Of a DNA stretch of 64,000 nt, positions 42,231-53,677 are shown in pieces (within the stretch, counting starts at the first letter, position 1; the number at the start of each line of letters is the position of its first letter). A program made the position numbers and the translations under genes. The notes under the pieces were generated by a model, which was given only the letters and a program-made list of their open reading frames with translations, did not search any database and was not told where the DNA came from. The DNA comes from Eriocheir sinensis (taxonomy: Eukaryota > Arthropoda > Malacostraca > Decapoda > Varunidae), in assembly GCF_024679095.1 (NCBI RefSeq), contig NW_026112141.1:145001-209000 (forward strand). Direction: 5' to 3'.

Positions 42231-42645
42231 TACAGGTCAATATCTCGATGAGTAGGCTTCGTATCGCAATTTGGAGGCCAGAAATGGATTTTTTGGCACG
42301 TTTTGCCTAAGGAGAGTCCCTATTTGCAAGGAAATAGCCCCGATTAACGAAAATGGGTTCTCAGATTTTCGTCAAATTACAGGCCGAAGTACATAAGGAG
42401 AGTCCCTATTTGCAAGGAAATAGCCCCGATTAACGAAAATGGGTTCTCAGATTTTCGTCAAATTCACTCGCCACCGCTAAATTTACAGGCCAATATCTCA
42501 GGAAGTAGGCTTCGTATCGCAATTTGGAGGCCAGAACTGGGTTTATCGGCACGTTTTACATAAGGAGAGTCCCCATTTGCAAGGAAATAGCCCCGATTAA
42601 CGAAAATGGGTTCTCAGATTTTGGTCGAAAATTGCACGTCTTGGC
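42225..42645 (+). repeat. Repeat family G, three partial tandem copies
   Basis: ggagagtccctatttgcaag, gaaatagccccgattaacga, aaatgggttctcagattttc occurs at about 42311-42373, 42398-42460 and 42562-42625. acaggtcaatatctcgatga, gtaggcttcgtatcgcaatt, tggaggccagaa occurs at 42234-42285 and 42484-42535. The order indicates a unit of about 250 bp with an internal 87-bp duplication. A reverse copy lies at 22790-22970. Confidence 0.85.
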
Positions 42646-42744
42646 CTCTGAGCTTGAACTTGAACTTGACGGTGCAGCCTCCGCCTCTGCGCCATATTCC
42701 AAAAGCGAAAAAGGTTATAAATTGGTTGTACTTTTGACCTCAGA

Positions 42745-42840
42745 GGATAGAAGAAAGGTCAAACTACCACCAGGGCCATGAAACTACCCCTGGAAATGCT
42801 CAATACCCCTACGAAAGCCTTGTCAAATGTCCTCTACGTA
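42745..42840 (-). repeat. D-element copy, reverse orientation
   Basis: agaaaggtcaaactaccacc, agggccatgaaactacccct, ggaaatgctcaatacccct, acgaaagccttgtcaaatg is the reverse complement of the D unit. Confidence 0.85.
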
Positions 42841-42917
42841 ACGAAAGACACGTCATAAATGCCTTCCAAGGATGAAAGGGAAAGTGAATCATCCTCTGAA
42901 CAGCGTGCGGAGAGTCC

Positions 42918-42918
<1 letters not shown>

Positions 42919-42985
<67 letters not shown>
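42919..42985. repeat. (AAT)n microsatellite
   Basis: About 22 pure ATA/AAT units. Confidence 0.97.
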
Positions 42986-42987
<2 letters not shown>

Positions 42988-43004
42988 GGTTTATTCATTT
43001 TTGT

Positions 43005-43007
<3 letters not shown>

Positions 43008-43068
<61 letters not shown>

Positions 43069-43142
43069 ATTCTTTTAACTGTGTATATTATGTGTGTGTG
43101 TGTGTGTGTGTGTGTGTACATTCTTTTAACTGTGTATATTAT

Positions 43143-43238
<96 letters not shown>
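43008..43238. repeat. Compound (GT)n microsatellite with duplicated spacer
   Basis: Three (GT)n tracts (about 43008-43066, 43091-43117, 43144-43237) are separated by the same tacattcttttaactgtgta plus tattatg spacer, so the compound unit duplicated as a block. Poly-CV ORFs are artefacts. Confidence 0.95.
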
Positions 43239-43240
<2 letters not shown>

Positions 43241-43324
43241 ACCTAAATCTCCTAAGAAATTCCCTTAATTAATCTAGTTGTGTAATAAATTCATGAACAT
43301 TATTGACTTAAACTGCATATACGT

Positions 43325-43575
43325 ATGAAAACTACATCTTCAAACTACATCTTCACAACCGCGACTCCCTTCACAGCCCACACACGTATGAAAACTACAT
43401 CTTCACAACCGCGACTCCCTTCACAGCCCACACACGTATGAAAACTACATCTTCACAACCGCGACTCCCTTCACAGCCCACACACGTATGAAAACTACAT
43501 CTTCACAACCGCGACTCCCTTCACAGCCCACACACGTATGAAAACTACATCATCACAACCGCGACTCCCTTCAGG
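43325..43575. repeat. 50-bp minisatellite, five copies
   Basis: The unit is gtatgaaaactacatcttca, then caaccgcgactcccttcaca and gcccacacac; spacing is exactly 50 bp and copies are almost identical. Confidence 0.95.
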
Positions 43576-44395
43576 AGAAGGGAGAGAAGACGGGTGACGG
43601 GCAGGCGAGCGGTGCTCCGCGCCCTGCAGCGGTGTGGCTGTCTCTGATTTCGTGCGTCTCGCTCACGCAAACTGTAAACCTTATGTAGTACAACTGTTAA
43701 TATAGTTAAAATACATTTGGTATTTGTATTAACCTGAGAGAGAGAACTAAAGTGAACTTGTAACGGCTACCGCTCGGCCACACATCACATAACTAAAAAG
43801 CTATTGTATTGTCTCAACCATTTCAATCAACTGGAGAACGCAGGCAAAGATACACCGGACCTAGCGTGAGACAACAGTTCGCGCCTTAAACATTAAATAC
43901 ACCACCTAACATTAACCACGTTAAAAATAACGCTTAAAAGACGTTAACAAATCGCTCAGCAGTCAGTCTGTCATGAATACATTTGAAGGTGTAGTGAATG
44001 CTTTAAGCCTCGTTATTTGCCATTTAGTCACACGAAAAATATGGGAAACTTAAGTATAAGTTCTTTTATACTAATCGTTTTTCATCCGTATGATCATTCA
44101 ATAATCCCCATTCAGGGCCCGTCACGAATATTAGTGAAGGTAGTGAATGGTTCAAGCCTCTCTGTTCCACTCGCTCCCATGGTTGGTGTACAAATTGTGA
44201 GTTTGTGTTCATTGTGTTTAATCGCCCCCTATCTTCGTCACCATTCAAGGAGATTATGAAGGTCTGGTGCATTATTAGAGCTTATTGTCGTGTCATTTAC
44301 TCCCTGGGATGATGTATAGTTAGAAGAAAGCATAGTCGTTCTATAATCAGTTTTATCGGGTATTTGTCGGAGTAACTGTGGGTGTGTGTGGGGTG
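43576..44395. other. Gene-free stretch
   Basis: Unique sequence with a GC-rich start (43576-43640). The ORF at 44017 shows no domain. Two similar phrases (gtgtagtgaatgctttaagcct at 43990 and gtagtgaatggttcaagcct at 44138) hint at an old short duplication. Confidence 0.4.
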
Positions 44396-44397
44396 GG

Positions 44398-44398
<1 letters not shown>

Positions 44399-44453
<55 letters not shown>
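44399..44453. repeat. (GA)n microsatellite
   Basis: About 27 GA units. Confidence 0.97.
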
Positions 44454-44455
<2 letters not shown>

Positions 44456-44499
44456 CCAATTAAGAAAGGTGTTAGGTAAGGTGACACTATCTTCAAAAT

Positions 44500-45160
44500 T
44501 ATTAACGGCTTTATTAGAGGAAGCATTTAAGAAAGCTGAGTGGATAGCACTGAGAGCAGGCTGAACGTGATGCCTTAATAACCTTAGATTCGCACCTTAC
44601 TGAGTCTAAAGGAAACTTGCGAAGAATGATCGAGGCACTTCACAGAGTCTGAAAGTTGGCCGGAATATAAATTTGAAGAAAACGAAGGAAAAGTTAATAA
44701 TCAGTTGGTAAGAGAACGAGCAAAGATTGAGAACGAAACACTTGAGAGAGCAGACGAATACAAACATTTCGGCAAACAGTTGTGAAAACCCCGCCCATGA
44801 AATATAAACCAGAACGAATAAGAATGGGCTGGAGTGCATTGGGTAATAACATGAATTAAAAACTGCCACTTTCGCTGAAGATAAAGGTGAACAGTCCATT
44901 GGTGTGCCCTGCCAATCCTAATTTACGGTTCCGAAATTGGTCTCGCGAAAGATGAGGTGGTAAAGCTAAGATGCGCTCAGATGAATGGAGGAAAAAATAA
45001 GCTGGGTATAACATGGAGAGACAGGAGGCGAGCATTATGGTTATAAAGAACAGACAAAGTTTAGATATATTCTGATGATGATTAAGAATAGGACTCGACG
45101 GGCCATATAAGGCGTGGACGTGATAACAGGCTGAACGAAAGTAACACTAGAAACCTTCAG
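44500..45160 (+). pseudogene. Decayed RTE-like non-LTR reverse transcriptase
   Basis: Translations across all three plus frames give ordered remnants: NLRFA followed by stops where FADD-type sequence is expected, LKKTKEKLI, ENETLERADEYKHFG, then LPILIYGSEIGLAKDEVVKL, RCAQMNGG, LGITWRDRRRALW and GHIRR. This order (a K.N..KTK block, an I...EYKYLGQ block, C.LP.LTYG.E.W, AQ..MER.MLGI..RDR, W.GH..R) is the C-terminal half of RTE-like retrotransposon RTs. Many stops and frameshifts; the catalytic segment is lost. An old relic. Confidence 0.7.
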
Positions 45161-45364
45161 CTCCAGAGGAAGGGTTATTCACCGCCAGCCCTCCCCTTCC
45201 ATAAATCTATCCAACTAACTCATCTGCAGGTCATATTAATATTAGTAATAACTACACAACCGCTTAATTTGGAAAGAGATTTTAACTCGTACATCAAGAC
45301 TACATTGCCCCCAGCACAACCCAAGCGTTTGAAAAAGTTTCCACATCTACGAGGTAATCATATT

Positions 45365-45545
45365 CTAGGGGCCGTATTCTTAAACGTCATCGCCCAAGCC
45401 CACGCTTTCACCAAGGCTTTCGTAGTAGTTTTGGGCATTTCCAGGGGTAGTTTTATGACCCTGGTGGTAGTTTGACCCTTCCTCTGTTACCCGGACCTAA
45501 AGAAACACTCAGTAGAACCCGACTGATCTACTTTTTGGTCTTTGG
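45365..45545 (+). repeat. D element, longest single copy
   Basis: It begins ggggccgtattcttaaacgt, with atcgcccaagcccacg, then accaaggctttcgtagtagt, tttgggcatttccaggggta, gttttatgaccctggtggta, gtttgacccttcctctgtta and aagaaacactcagtagaacc. It shows sequence outside the amplified unit of the 21.7 kb array, so it is the best template for the dispersed element. Confidence 0.8.
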
Positions 45546-45724
45546 AAATAGTTGGTGTGGGAGGCTGAAGTGCTTGAGAATACCGTCCTTAAAGCCATTG
45601 CGAGGACACAGGCCTTTCCCAGCGTCCTCCATCTCTGTCTGCCGTAAGTGTCCCCCGTGCTGTTCCGGCAAACGCCTTAATTAAATCTCTTCAGCCGGTA
45701 CTTACGTGGCGTCCATATAGCCCT

Positions 45725-45934
45725 GCGTATCCTTGTGTGTGTGTGCGTGTGTGTGTGTGTGTGTGAGGCAGCCTGGATGAAGTATGAAGATTGTGCCGTA
45801 TATAATGTTATGCCGTACTGTATATGGCTGGAAATATCTCCCTCTCTCCTTCTGTGTTATCCTGAGCAGTGAGGAGGAGGAGGAGGGAGGAGGAAGGAGG
45901 TAGATGAGAAGGAGGAAGATGAGGAAGAATGGGA

Positions 45935-45971
<37 letters not shown>

Positions 45972-45972
45972 A
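45725..45972. repeat. (GT)n, (GAG)n and (GAT)n microsatellites
   Basis: (GT)n at about 45735-45764, GAG/GAA-rich DNA at 45868-45930 and a pure (GAT)n run at about 45936-45969. Confidence 0.95.
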
Positions 45973-45984
45973 AAAGCCACAGAG

Positions 45985-46370
45985 GACACCATGAACCAGG
46001 CATCATCACCACGACAACCACCTTCACCACAATCACCACCACTTCCACCACAGCCACCACCGCCATCTTTCTTTTTCCCACCACATCCACACAATCATTT
46101 TCATCTTTTTTTCTTCACCATTGCCACCACCATCACCACCATCGACGTCACCACAACCATCACTACAACTACCACGCTCACCACCTTAACCACTACTATC
46201 ACTACATGAGTTTCACCACCATCACCACCACCATGCAACACCATTTCATCCAGCTTAATCAACCTTTCACAACCACCACCGCCATCACCACAACCATCAC
46301 CATATCTTTCATCACTATCACCATCATCATCACCATCACCATCACCATCACCACCACCACCATCACGAAC
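45985..46370. repeat. CAC/ATC-rich trinucleotide region
   Basis: accaccatcaccacca words over nearly 400 bp; frames are poly-Thr/His/Pro (plus) and poly-Gly/Val/Asp (minus). Confidence 0.9.
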
Positions 46371-46492
46371 GCCATAACTCTCCCCTCTCTCTCCCACCCA
46401 CTCACTATCTCACTAACGAAAAATATGGATCAAGAAACGGAAGGAAATGTTTAGTTGCCAGTAACCATACATTCATTTTCTCTGACACGAGG

Positions 46493-46494
<2 letters not shown>

Positions 46495-46577
<83 letters not shown>
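46495..46577. repeat. (CA)n microsatellite
   Basis: About 40 CA units. Confidence 0.98.
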
Positions 46578-46578
<1 letters not shown>

Positions 46579-46679
46579 TAATTATCATCTCGTATTAAAG
46601 CGGTTCTCGGGTTTAGTTCATCGTCTCCAGTTTGTTAATGAATTGTTATCATGTATAGGTTAAAATATCATAGTGTATT

Positions 46680-46875
46680 ACGTAATCGTTTATTTTTTAT
46701 TTTTTCACGTTAAAGGAAACCGCTCAAGGGCAATATACACAGAAAAACAAGGAGAAAAATAAGTTCGCTAATCGTTGCTCCTGTAAAAGCTAACATAAGG
46801 AGTGGCCAGTAGAGAGGTTAGTTTTGGGTGGCGAGGTGTCTTGATGCTCCCCTCCTGACTGATAGGATACAAATA
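46680..46875 (+). repeat. Dispersed repeat family E, copy on plus strand
   Basis: aaaggaaaccgctcaagggc, ttcgctaatcgttgctcctg, taaaagctaacataaggagt, ggccagtagagaggttagtt and ttgggtggcgaggtgtcttg; it gives the fullest left-to-right order of the family. It continues ctcccctcctgactgatagg. Confidence 0.7.
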
Positions 46876-46929
46876 TCTCCTCGTGCAATTGTGGTTTTCG
46901 ATCACTGGTCTCTCTTCGTTTGTGTGATG

Positions 46930-48070
46930 ATATACAGAGTTCGTGTGCACCATCTCTTGTGACACGAGAATACATAATCTTCAGACATCTTCGGCTAATG
47001 GTCATCCTCACATTGTTGCGAGATCAGTAAGGTCACGTTATGCTGTGTTTTGGTCATCCTCACATTGTTGCGAGATCAGTATTGTCACGTTATGCTGTGT
47101 TTTGGTCATCCTCACATTGTTGCGAGATCAATAATGTCACGTTATGCTGTGTTTTGGTCATCCTCACATTGTTGCGAGATCAATAATGTCACGTTATGCT
47201 GTGTTTTGGTCATCCTCACATTGTTGCGAGATCAGTAATGTCACGTTATGCTGTTTGCGTGTACCTCTTCTTTTGCGTCTATGTGGCAACCTGATATCTA
47301 GTTCGTGTATAAGGCAATCTTTTCTGGCACAAGGGCGCGCAGGCTTGGTAACTCATCATGTATTCATATTCTTAGGCCTTGTTCATTACTGCGGGATCAG
47401 TAATGTCAAGTTATGCGAGGTATTCGTGTGTCTCTCTCTCTCTCTTCGTCGATGTGGCTATCTGATGTATAGTTTGTGTATGAAGCAACCATTTCTGGCA
47501 CAAGGGCACGCAATCGTATGCTTGCGCTTAGTTAATAGTTCCGAGATCAGTAATATCATGTTATCCTTTGTATTCGCGCCTGTATCTCTCTTTTTGTCCG
47601 TGTAGTGACGTGATGTGTAGGTCGTCTATGACAACCTTTTCTGGCACGAGGGCACACAAGCTTTGTATCTCCTCGTGTAATGTTTCTTTTCAGGGTTTAT
47701 TTATGTCATATATTTATTTATGTATTCGTGTATCTCCTTCCCTTTGTTTATGTAATGTACACTATTACTCTTCCTTTCCTATTCCTCTTCTTCCTGCTTC
47801 TATTCCTCCTCCTCCTCTTTTTACTATATTTAACATTTTATCTTACTCCTTTTTTCTTCCTTGTTCATCTTACTTTTTCCTTCCTTTTCCTCCTATATTT
47901 CTCCTCCTCATCCTCCTCTACTACTTTGCTTCAATATAATTATACTTTCCTTCCTCCTTCTCTTCCCGTTGCATTCCTTCCATCCGTACAGTACGCGTAG
48001 GGAGCAGTCTTCCTGCCACACGGGTAGTCAAGCACTGTACCTCCTCGCGTAATAGCGCTTCTCAGGTACA
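46930..48070 (+). repeat. Diverged array of about 150-180 bp units with an internal 53-bp expansion
   Basis: A 53-bp unit (tggtcatcctcacattgttg, cgagatcagtaatgtcacgt, tatgctgtgtttt) is repeated five times at about 46997-47250. Larger, older units follow, each with gagatcagtaatgtca-gttatg, cgtgtatctctc, tatgtgg-aacctgatatctag, ttctggcacaagggcacgca and ctcctcgtgtaat, at about 47220-47345, 47395-47520, 47545-47695 and partly 48000-48065, with pyrimidine-rich DNA at 47765-47990. Non-coding. Confidence 0.75.
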
Positions 48071-48440
48071 CGTCATCGTCCCGTGCTGAGTAATAACAGA
48101 GCCTAGTAGAGGGAGTCAAGGGCAGATGGATAACTCACGCACATGATTCCGCAGGCTTCCCATCACGATCTCAGGTGAGGAACGGCGCGTCGGCCTCCCT
48201 TACCTTCCAATTACCGGAGATTTAAAGGCACACCGTCCGCCGTAGACCAACACCACAGAGCCGGGCACAGCGGGGCGGGGCTGGCTGTCCACTCGGGGCT
48301 CACCTGTTAGTAAATCTAATGAGAGGTTAATTGTATGGATGTTGAGCTCTCGGGTAATGATTCTTGAGCTGTACGTCTTGGTTTATCCCGCCCATATTTG
48401 TGGACACCCTGTTCTTGTATACCGTTTATTACTGTCGTTT
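48071..48440. other. Gene-free stretch
   Basis: Unique sequence with a short gattccgcag...ctcag|gtgagg exon-like signal at about 48147-48180 that has no supporting frame. Confidence 0.35.
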
Positions 48441-48442
48441 AC

Positions 48443-48583
<141 letters not shown>

Positions 48584-48599
48584 AATTTTATTAATATTA

Positions 48600-49470
48600 T
48601 CAGCATCATCATTATCATCTATAGTGTTTCATTCATTCATTCAGTTCCCGTCGTGAGGGGCAGGTCACAGGACAGGTAGAAAAAGCCATCCATCACCGTG
48701 CTGCTCCCAAAGGTGAACGAGGAGGCGGCGCGGAAACACTGACACATTGTTTCATCCTTCTTGTGCTCCTTCAGAAGAGGTCAGGGACGAGCCTCTGATG
48801 CAATCTGTGCATTGTTACCGGGCAGGAGTCAGCGTGTGGTTGTATTTTGCGGCTTTTTTCTGTTTAGTGAGCAAAGCCTTGCTGTCGGGGGATCCGTGAG
48901 AACAGCTCTGTTCATGAACAAGTTTGTTTGTTTACATTCGCTTCTGAGCATACGCAGTTCGCGGGAGGACAGCCAGGAATAGGAGGACAGACAGGAACAC
49001 AAAACCGGGCGTGTCGCCAGGCAGCTGTTTACTTCCCTGCCGAGACATTACTCTCGCGCCTCGCCGCCCCGATGGTTCCCTGACGCCATTGTCTCATGTT
49101 TGACAATCACGGTCTTTCATTACATTGAAAGCGTCACCAGATTTGCGTTTTCAGATATTTGTAATAATACTATTATTTTTGTTTGTTTTATTTCATATGT
49201 AACTAAATTACGGAGCTCCTTCCCGAAGACTGCTGTCAATGCTAACCTGCAGTTTGTTAGTGGATCGCATAATTTGTTACCATTTTATTCATTTATTTAT
49301 GACTAGATCCCCCCCACCCCCCGGGGGGGGAGCTAGGTACAGAGTCCTTTGAACCCTCCAAAGGGGCTGACGTTCTTGACTGATAATAATGATAATAATA
49401 ATAATAATAATAATAATAATATCCGTAGTAATATTTATTTTGATAATACTCTCTTTCACCATTTTTGTCC
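48600..49470. other. Gene-free stretch with short simple repeats
   Basis: No recognisable gene; a C-run/G-run pair (ccccccacccccc/gggggggg) at 49309-49330 could form a short hairpin, and (ATA)n lies at 49390-49420. Confidence 0.4.
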
Positions 49471-49472
49471 AG

Positions 49473-49575
49473 CTCTACTCTTCATATCTTTACCCGGGAC
49501 CCTCACGACACCCCAGTTTGCCCTGTACAAACCCGTCACGTGCCAGCCCACCAGCCTGTGTTGGCGGGCGGGGAG
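49473..49575 (+). CDS. Possible exon, unidentified
   Basis: A tttttgtccag acceptor and a GGGAG|GTGAGC donor bound 103 bp. One frame reads LPGTLTTPQFALYKPVTC then QPTSLCWRAG; a second (TRDPHDTPVCPVQTRHVPA) is also open. Higher GC than the flanks. No family recognised. Confidence 0.28.
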
Positions 49576-49890
49576 GTGAGCCCTGAGAGGCGAGTGTCTA
49601 CAGCGGAGAAACGAAAGGCGAGCAGCGAGCCGACCGGACTCAGTGAGTCAGTGTACATCTGGCAGGCAAGTGAGGAGGGTGTGTGTTAGTGCAGCGCCTG
49701 GTCGCCGTGACTGACTTCGTGTTGCAAGCTTCGTATAATTGTAAGTCAACTGTGAGCTAAGTGTTTTTAAGGAAAAGTAGAGTTTCTGGTCATTATATAT
49801 TGTTTTTGAAGGGGAGGGGCAATTTGCTTGTTGGGAAGGAAAGGCTGTGGTCACCAAGATTTACTTACGAGTTTACTTACTGCTTTGAAG

Positions 49891-49891
<1 letters not shown>

Positions 49892-49979
<88 letters not shown>

Positions 49980-50076
49980 TAACGTACAGACACACTAAGG
50001 CTGGTCCTGTCAGGGTGGGGCGTCAGGTGAGGCAGCTTGCCTGTGATCTTGATTAGTGTCTACTAACAGGTGAGCC

Positions 50077-50140
<64 letters not shown>

Positions 50141-50216
50141 GATTTGCCTCTCTCTTATTCTGACTGTCTGTATGCCTCTTATTCTATTTGTGTGTTCGTA
50201 TGTATGTATGTATGAG

Positions 50217-50266
<50 letters not shown>
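49892..50266. repeat. (GA)n and two (GT)n microsatellites
   Basis: (GA)n at 49892-49976, (GT)n at 50080-50139 and (GT)n at 50218-50266, with unique spacers that include tatgtatgtatgt. Confidence 0.97.
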
Positions 50267-50269
<3 letters not shown>

Positions 50270-50299
50270 CGCCTCGAGTATTTTTATTTCATTTCAAGT

Positions 50300-50550
50300 T
50301 TGTGTTCATAAGTGTTATCTATCATCATGTTATTATTTATCATCATGTTCATAAGTGTTATCTATCATCATGTTATTATTTATCATCATGTTCATAAGTG
50401 TTATCTATCATCATGTTAGTATTTATCATTATGTTCATAAGTGTTACCTATCATCATGTTCATAAGTGTTATCTATCATCATGTTATTATTTATCATCAT
50501 GTTCATAAGTGTTATCTATCACCATGTCATTATTTATCATCATGTTCCGA
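50300..50550. repeat. Minisatellite of about 37-61 bp
   Basis: Repeats of gttcataagtgttatctatc, atcatgttattatttatcat and catg, with some copies lacking the ttattatttatcatcatg half. About five units. Confidence 0.9.
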
Positions 50551-51540
50551 GGTGCCATATTTGGTAATTTTATAACTTCATACAAACGTTTCTCTTTATC
50601 GCAACCCAACCCAACAAAAAGAAGACATGAATAAAGTCAACGTTCCCTTCGCACAAAACCTTCATAAACCTCAACGATAAATCAATACAAGTGGATAATA
50701 GGCCCTAAACGTTCTCTTTTCTTCATTTATAAGACGTTTCTCTCCCACTAAAACCTTTTATATGGTATTAATGAAAATAAAAACCTACGAGAGTGCGAGA
50801 GGCTGCCCTAAACGTCGACTCAAATAAAGAAATCAATCCGTACCGCTGAGCGAGATGCCGCTAAACGTCACTGTGGTGCGGGTGACGCCTCGCCCGAGAC
50901 TCGCCTCACCCGCAGCGCCGCCAGATAGAAAAAAATATTACAGTAACAGGTTTTAAGAATTGACGTTTAGTGGAGCATTGAACACTTCCTTGGCAGCACT
51001 ATAGGAAGAGAGGCTACTGGCTGGGTTAGTTTGTGCGTGAATCTTTTTGTGTGATGAGTTTAAATAGAGCGAGATATCGAATGAATCAGCAAATAAAATA
51101 AAAATGAAGAATTGATGAATGAAAGAAGGAAAAACAGAAGGAAGGAAAGAGTAGATGAAGGCCTATAATAATCAGTCGGTGTGTGGAAGAATAACTTTTG
51201 ATGATTTATAAATAGATTGAGATGGCAGACGAATTAATGATTAGGTATATAAAAGGAAAAAAAAACCGGAAAATATAACTTTAGATTTTTTTAATGAGTA
51301 AGATAAAACAAATATTCGTGATAAAGTAAAGGGTCTAGAGAACGAAGAAAACATCATGAAAGGCGCAAGGGAAGAAAAAAAATGAGTACATGAAAAATTA
51401 TCAAGTGAGTAGACGGAAGGATAAATAGACAAATATAGACATTACTACATAAACAGGTAAACTCCAACGACATTTTATCACGAAGGGAAGCGTTTGGAAG
51501 AAAAATGAGGGAGGTAAGCATTTGACACCTGCGTGGGCGC
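50551..51540. other. Gene-free stretch
   Basis: AT-rich unique sequence. Short minus-strand ORFs (51241-51432) have no recognised domain. Confidence 0.4.
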
Positions 51541-51549
51541 GTGGTGATG

Positions 51550-51820
51550 CATACAGGTGGAGGTGAAGGTGGTGGTGGTGGTGGTGTAGACGGTGATGAT
51601 GGGGCACAGAGAAGGTGATAAAGTTGATGTTATTGATGGTGGAGTTGATGGTGGTAGAGGTGGTGAGGCATGGTGGTGTTGATAGTGGTGATACGTGATG
51701 GTGATGATGGTACTGGTGGTGGTGGTGATGATAGTGAAGAGAGTAGTGGTGATGATGGTGGTGGTGGTGATAGTGGTTGAGGTGATGTTGGTGGTGGTGG
51801 TGGTGGTGGTGTCGCCGGGT
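51550..51820. repeat. GGT/GAT-rich trinucleotide region
   Basis: ggtggtggtgatgatggt words; frames are poly-Thr/His on the minus strand. Confidence 0.9.
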
Positions 51821-51984
51821 GGGGTAAGAAGAAGCATTTCCTAACTCGGGGCCGCTTAGGCTTGGTCAGGCAACACGACCGTGACTCCGGGTAAGGCGCG
51901 CGGCGAGCCTTACCTGCCGCCTTGATGAGGGAGGGACGCGGAGGTGTGGCTGCGACGCCTCCCGTGGGCCTGGCGCGGAGGTGA

Positions 51985-52050
51985 CGGGGGTACTCGACTG
52001 GCGCTCTCTTGGGTGGCCCGGGGTTCGAATCTCCGTGTTGGTTGTGTGAC
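51985..52050 (+). mobile_element. Possible tRNA-like SINE head fragment
   Basis: ggaggtgacgggggtactcg, actggcgctctc and cggggttcgaatctccgtgt have A-box-side and B-box (GGTTCGAATC at 52022) features. No body of a known family follows; the sequence turns T-rich. Confidence 0.4.
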
Positions 52051-52167
52051 TTTTTTTTTTAGTCTTGTGTTGTTTATTTACTGGCGTGTAGCGTTTTGTT
52101 TTTGTTTGTTTTGTTTAGTGTTTCTTTATTGCTTTTTAATTTAGTGGGATATTAGTGTGTTTGTGTG

Positions 52168-52460
52168 TGTATCTCTCTCTCTCTCTCTCTCTCTCTCTCC
52201 TGTTTGTTCTCTTTATTTTTTTCTTCTTGTTCGTCCTCGTTCTGTTCTTCATTCTCTTCTTCCTCTTCCTGTTCCTTATCTTCGTATTCCTCAACTTCTT
52301 CTTTTCTTCTTCTTCTTCTTCTTCTTCTTCTTCTCCATCATCATCATCATTATCATCTTCGTCACATGCTTTCCTTATCTTCATTATAATCTTTCTTTTT
52401 CTTCTTTCTACATACACATTTTCCTCCTCTTCCTCCTCCTCCTCCTCCTCCTCCTCCTCT
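52168..52460. repeat. CT/CTT/CTC-rich microsatellites
   Basis: (CT)n at 52171-52199, (CTT)n at about 52298-52333 and (TCC)n at about 52423-52460. Overlapping Ser/Leu-rich ORFs are artefacts. Confidence 0.95.
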
Positions 52461-52519
52461 CCGTGATGACATGAGAGGGGGAATGTTTGGGATTGCTGGT
52501 GGTCACTGGGTACAAGAAA

Positions 52520-52781
<262 letters not shown>

Positions 52782-52889
52782 AAATAATAGAAATCCACTT
52801 GAAAACAAATTGTGTGCGATTTCCTGAACAACGATTGATGGATTTCAGTCAATCTTGAGTGATGATTTTGTTTTTCTCTCCCTCGGCAG

Positions 52890-53677
52890 GCCCGGCGCAG
52901 TGATTGATGGTGCTCGCTCCCTCCTGAGGACACGTACAAGGGCTGCCCTTGTGCCTAGTGGGGGAAAGGCAGCCAAAGTCACCCTGTTTCCATCCGTCCT
53001 CCTCCTCCTCCTCCGCTATCGAACATGTGACTGCCTTCCTTCCTTCCATTCGTGGCGTTGCCTACACGAGTGAGGGAACAGTCTTGAATCCCTTTCGAAA
53101 TCCCTGTATGGAAATTGGAAAGTGAATTGAAGGACTTAGTGGACCTTATAGATATGAAGTGAATCTAAAATGCCGCACCTCACCACAGACTTCTTTCCGT
53201 GTTTTATCGTAAAGGGGTTCAGATAACAAGAGGTTCACCCCATCGGATCACCTTACGGCGTCCAGACACTCGGATCAGTGGAATCGAAGACGTTTTCAAG
53301 TGATTCAAGTAAACTAATATTGCCTCGCCCGGCCCGAGTCCCTTTACTGATTCCCTCGTAGCTCTCCAGTGACCGACAAATTCCAGATTCAGTCAAGGGA
53401 ATCGAAACCTTTTTTACAGACATTCAAGTAAACTAATATTGCCATGTCCCGCCGGCGTCTGTTTCTTTTTCCATCGTAACTGCAGTGCGCTAACAGGTTT
53501 CAGATAACAGTGGGACGCTTGGCACGCCTTTCACGGGGTGTAGAGACTGAGATGAAGGCAAATAAGGACTTTTAGTGGCCCGGACAAGCCCCATAATGCA
53601 GCGGGAGCACGGCGAGGAGAGAACCTGAAGTGACGCCAGGCAGATAAAGGGAGGGAGTGCTGCGTCCGCCCTGAGAG
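52890..53677 (+). other. Candidate 5' UTR exon part of the secreted-protein gene
   Basis: A strong polypyrimidine tract and acceptor (tttttctctccctcggcag) ends at 52889. From there to the ATG at 53678 there is no convincing coding frame. An imperfect direct duplication lies inside: ggaatcgaa, ttcaagtaaactaatattgc and a later ccctcgta/ccatcgta block at about 53280-53362 and 53399-53480. This may be untranslated leader; several short upstream ATGs exist, so the region could also be partly intronic. Confidence 0.4.
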
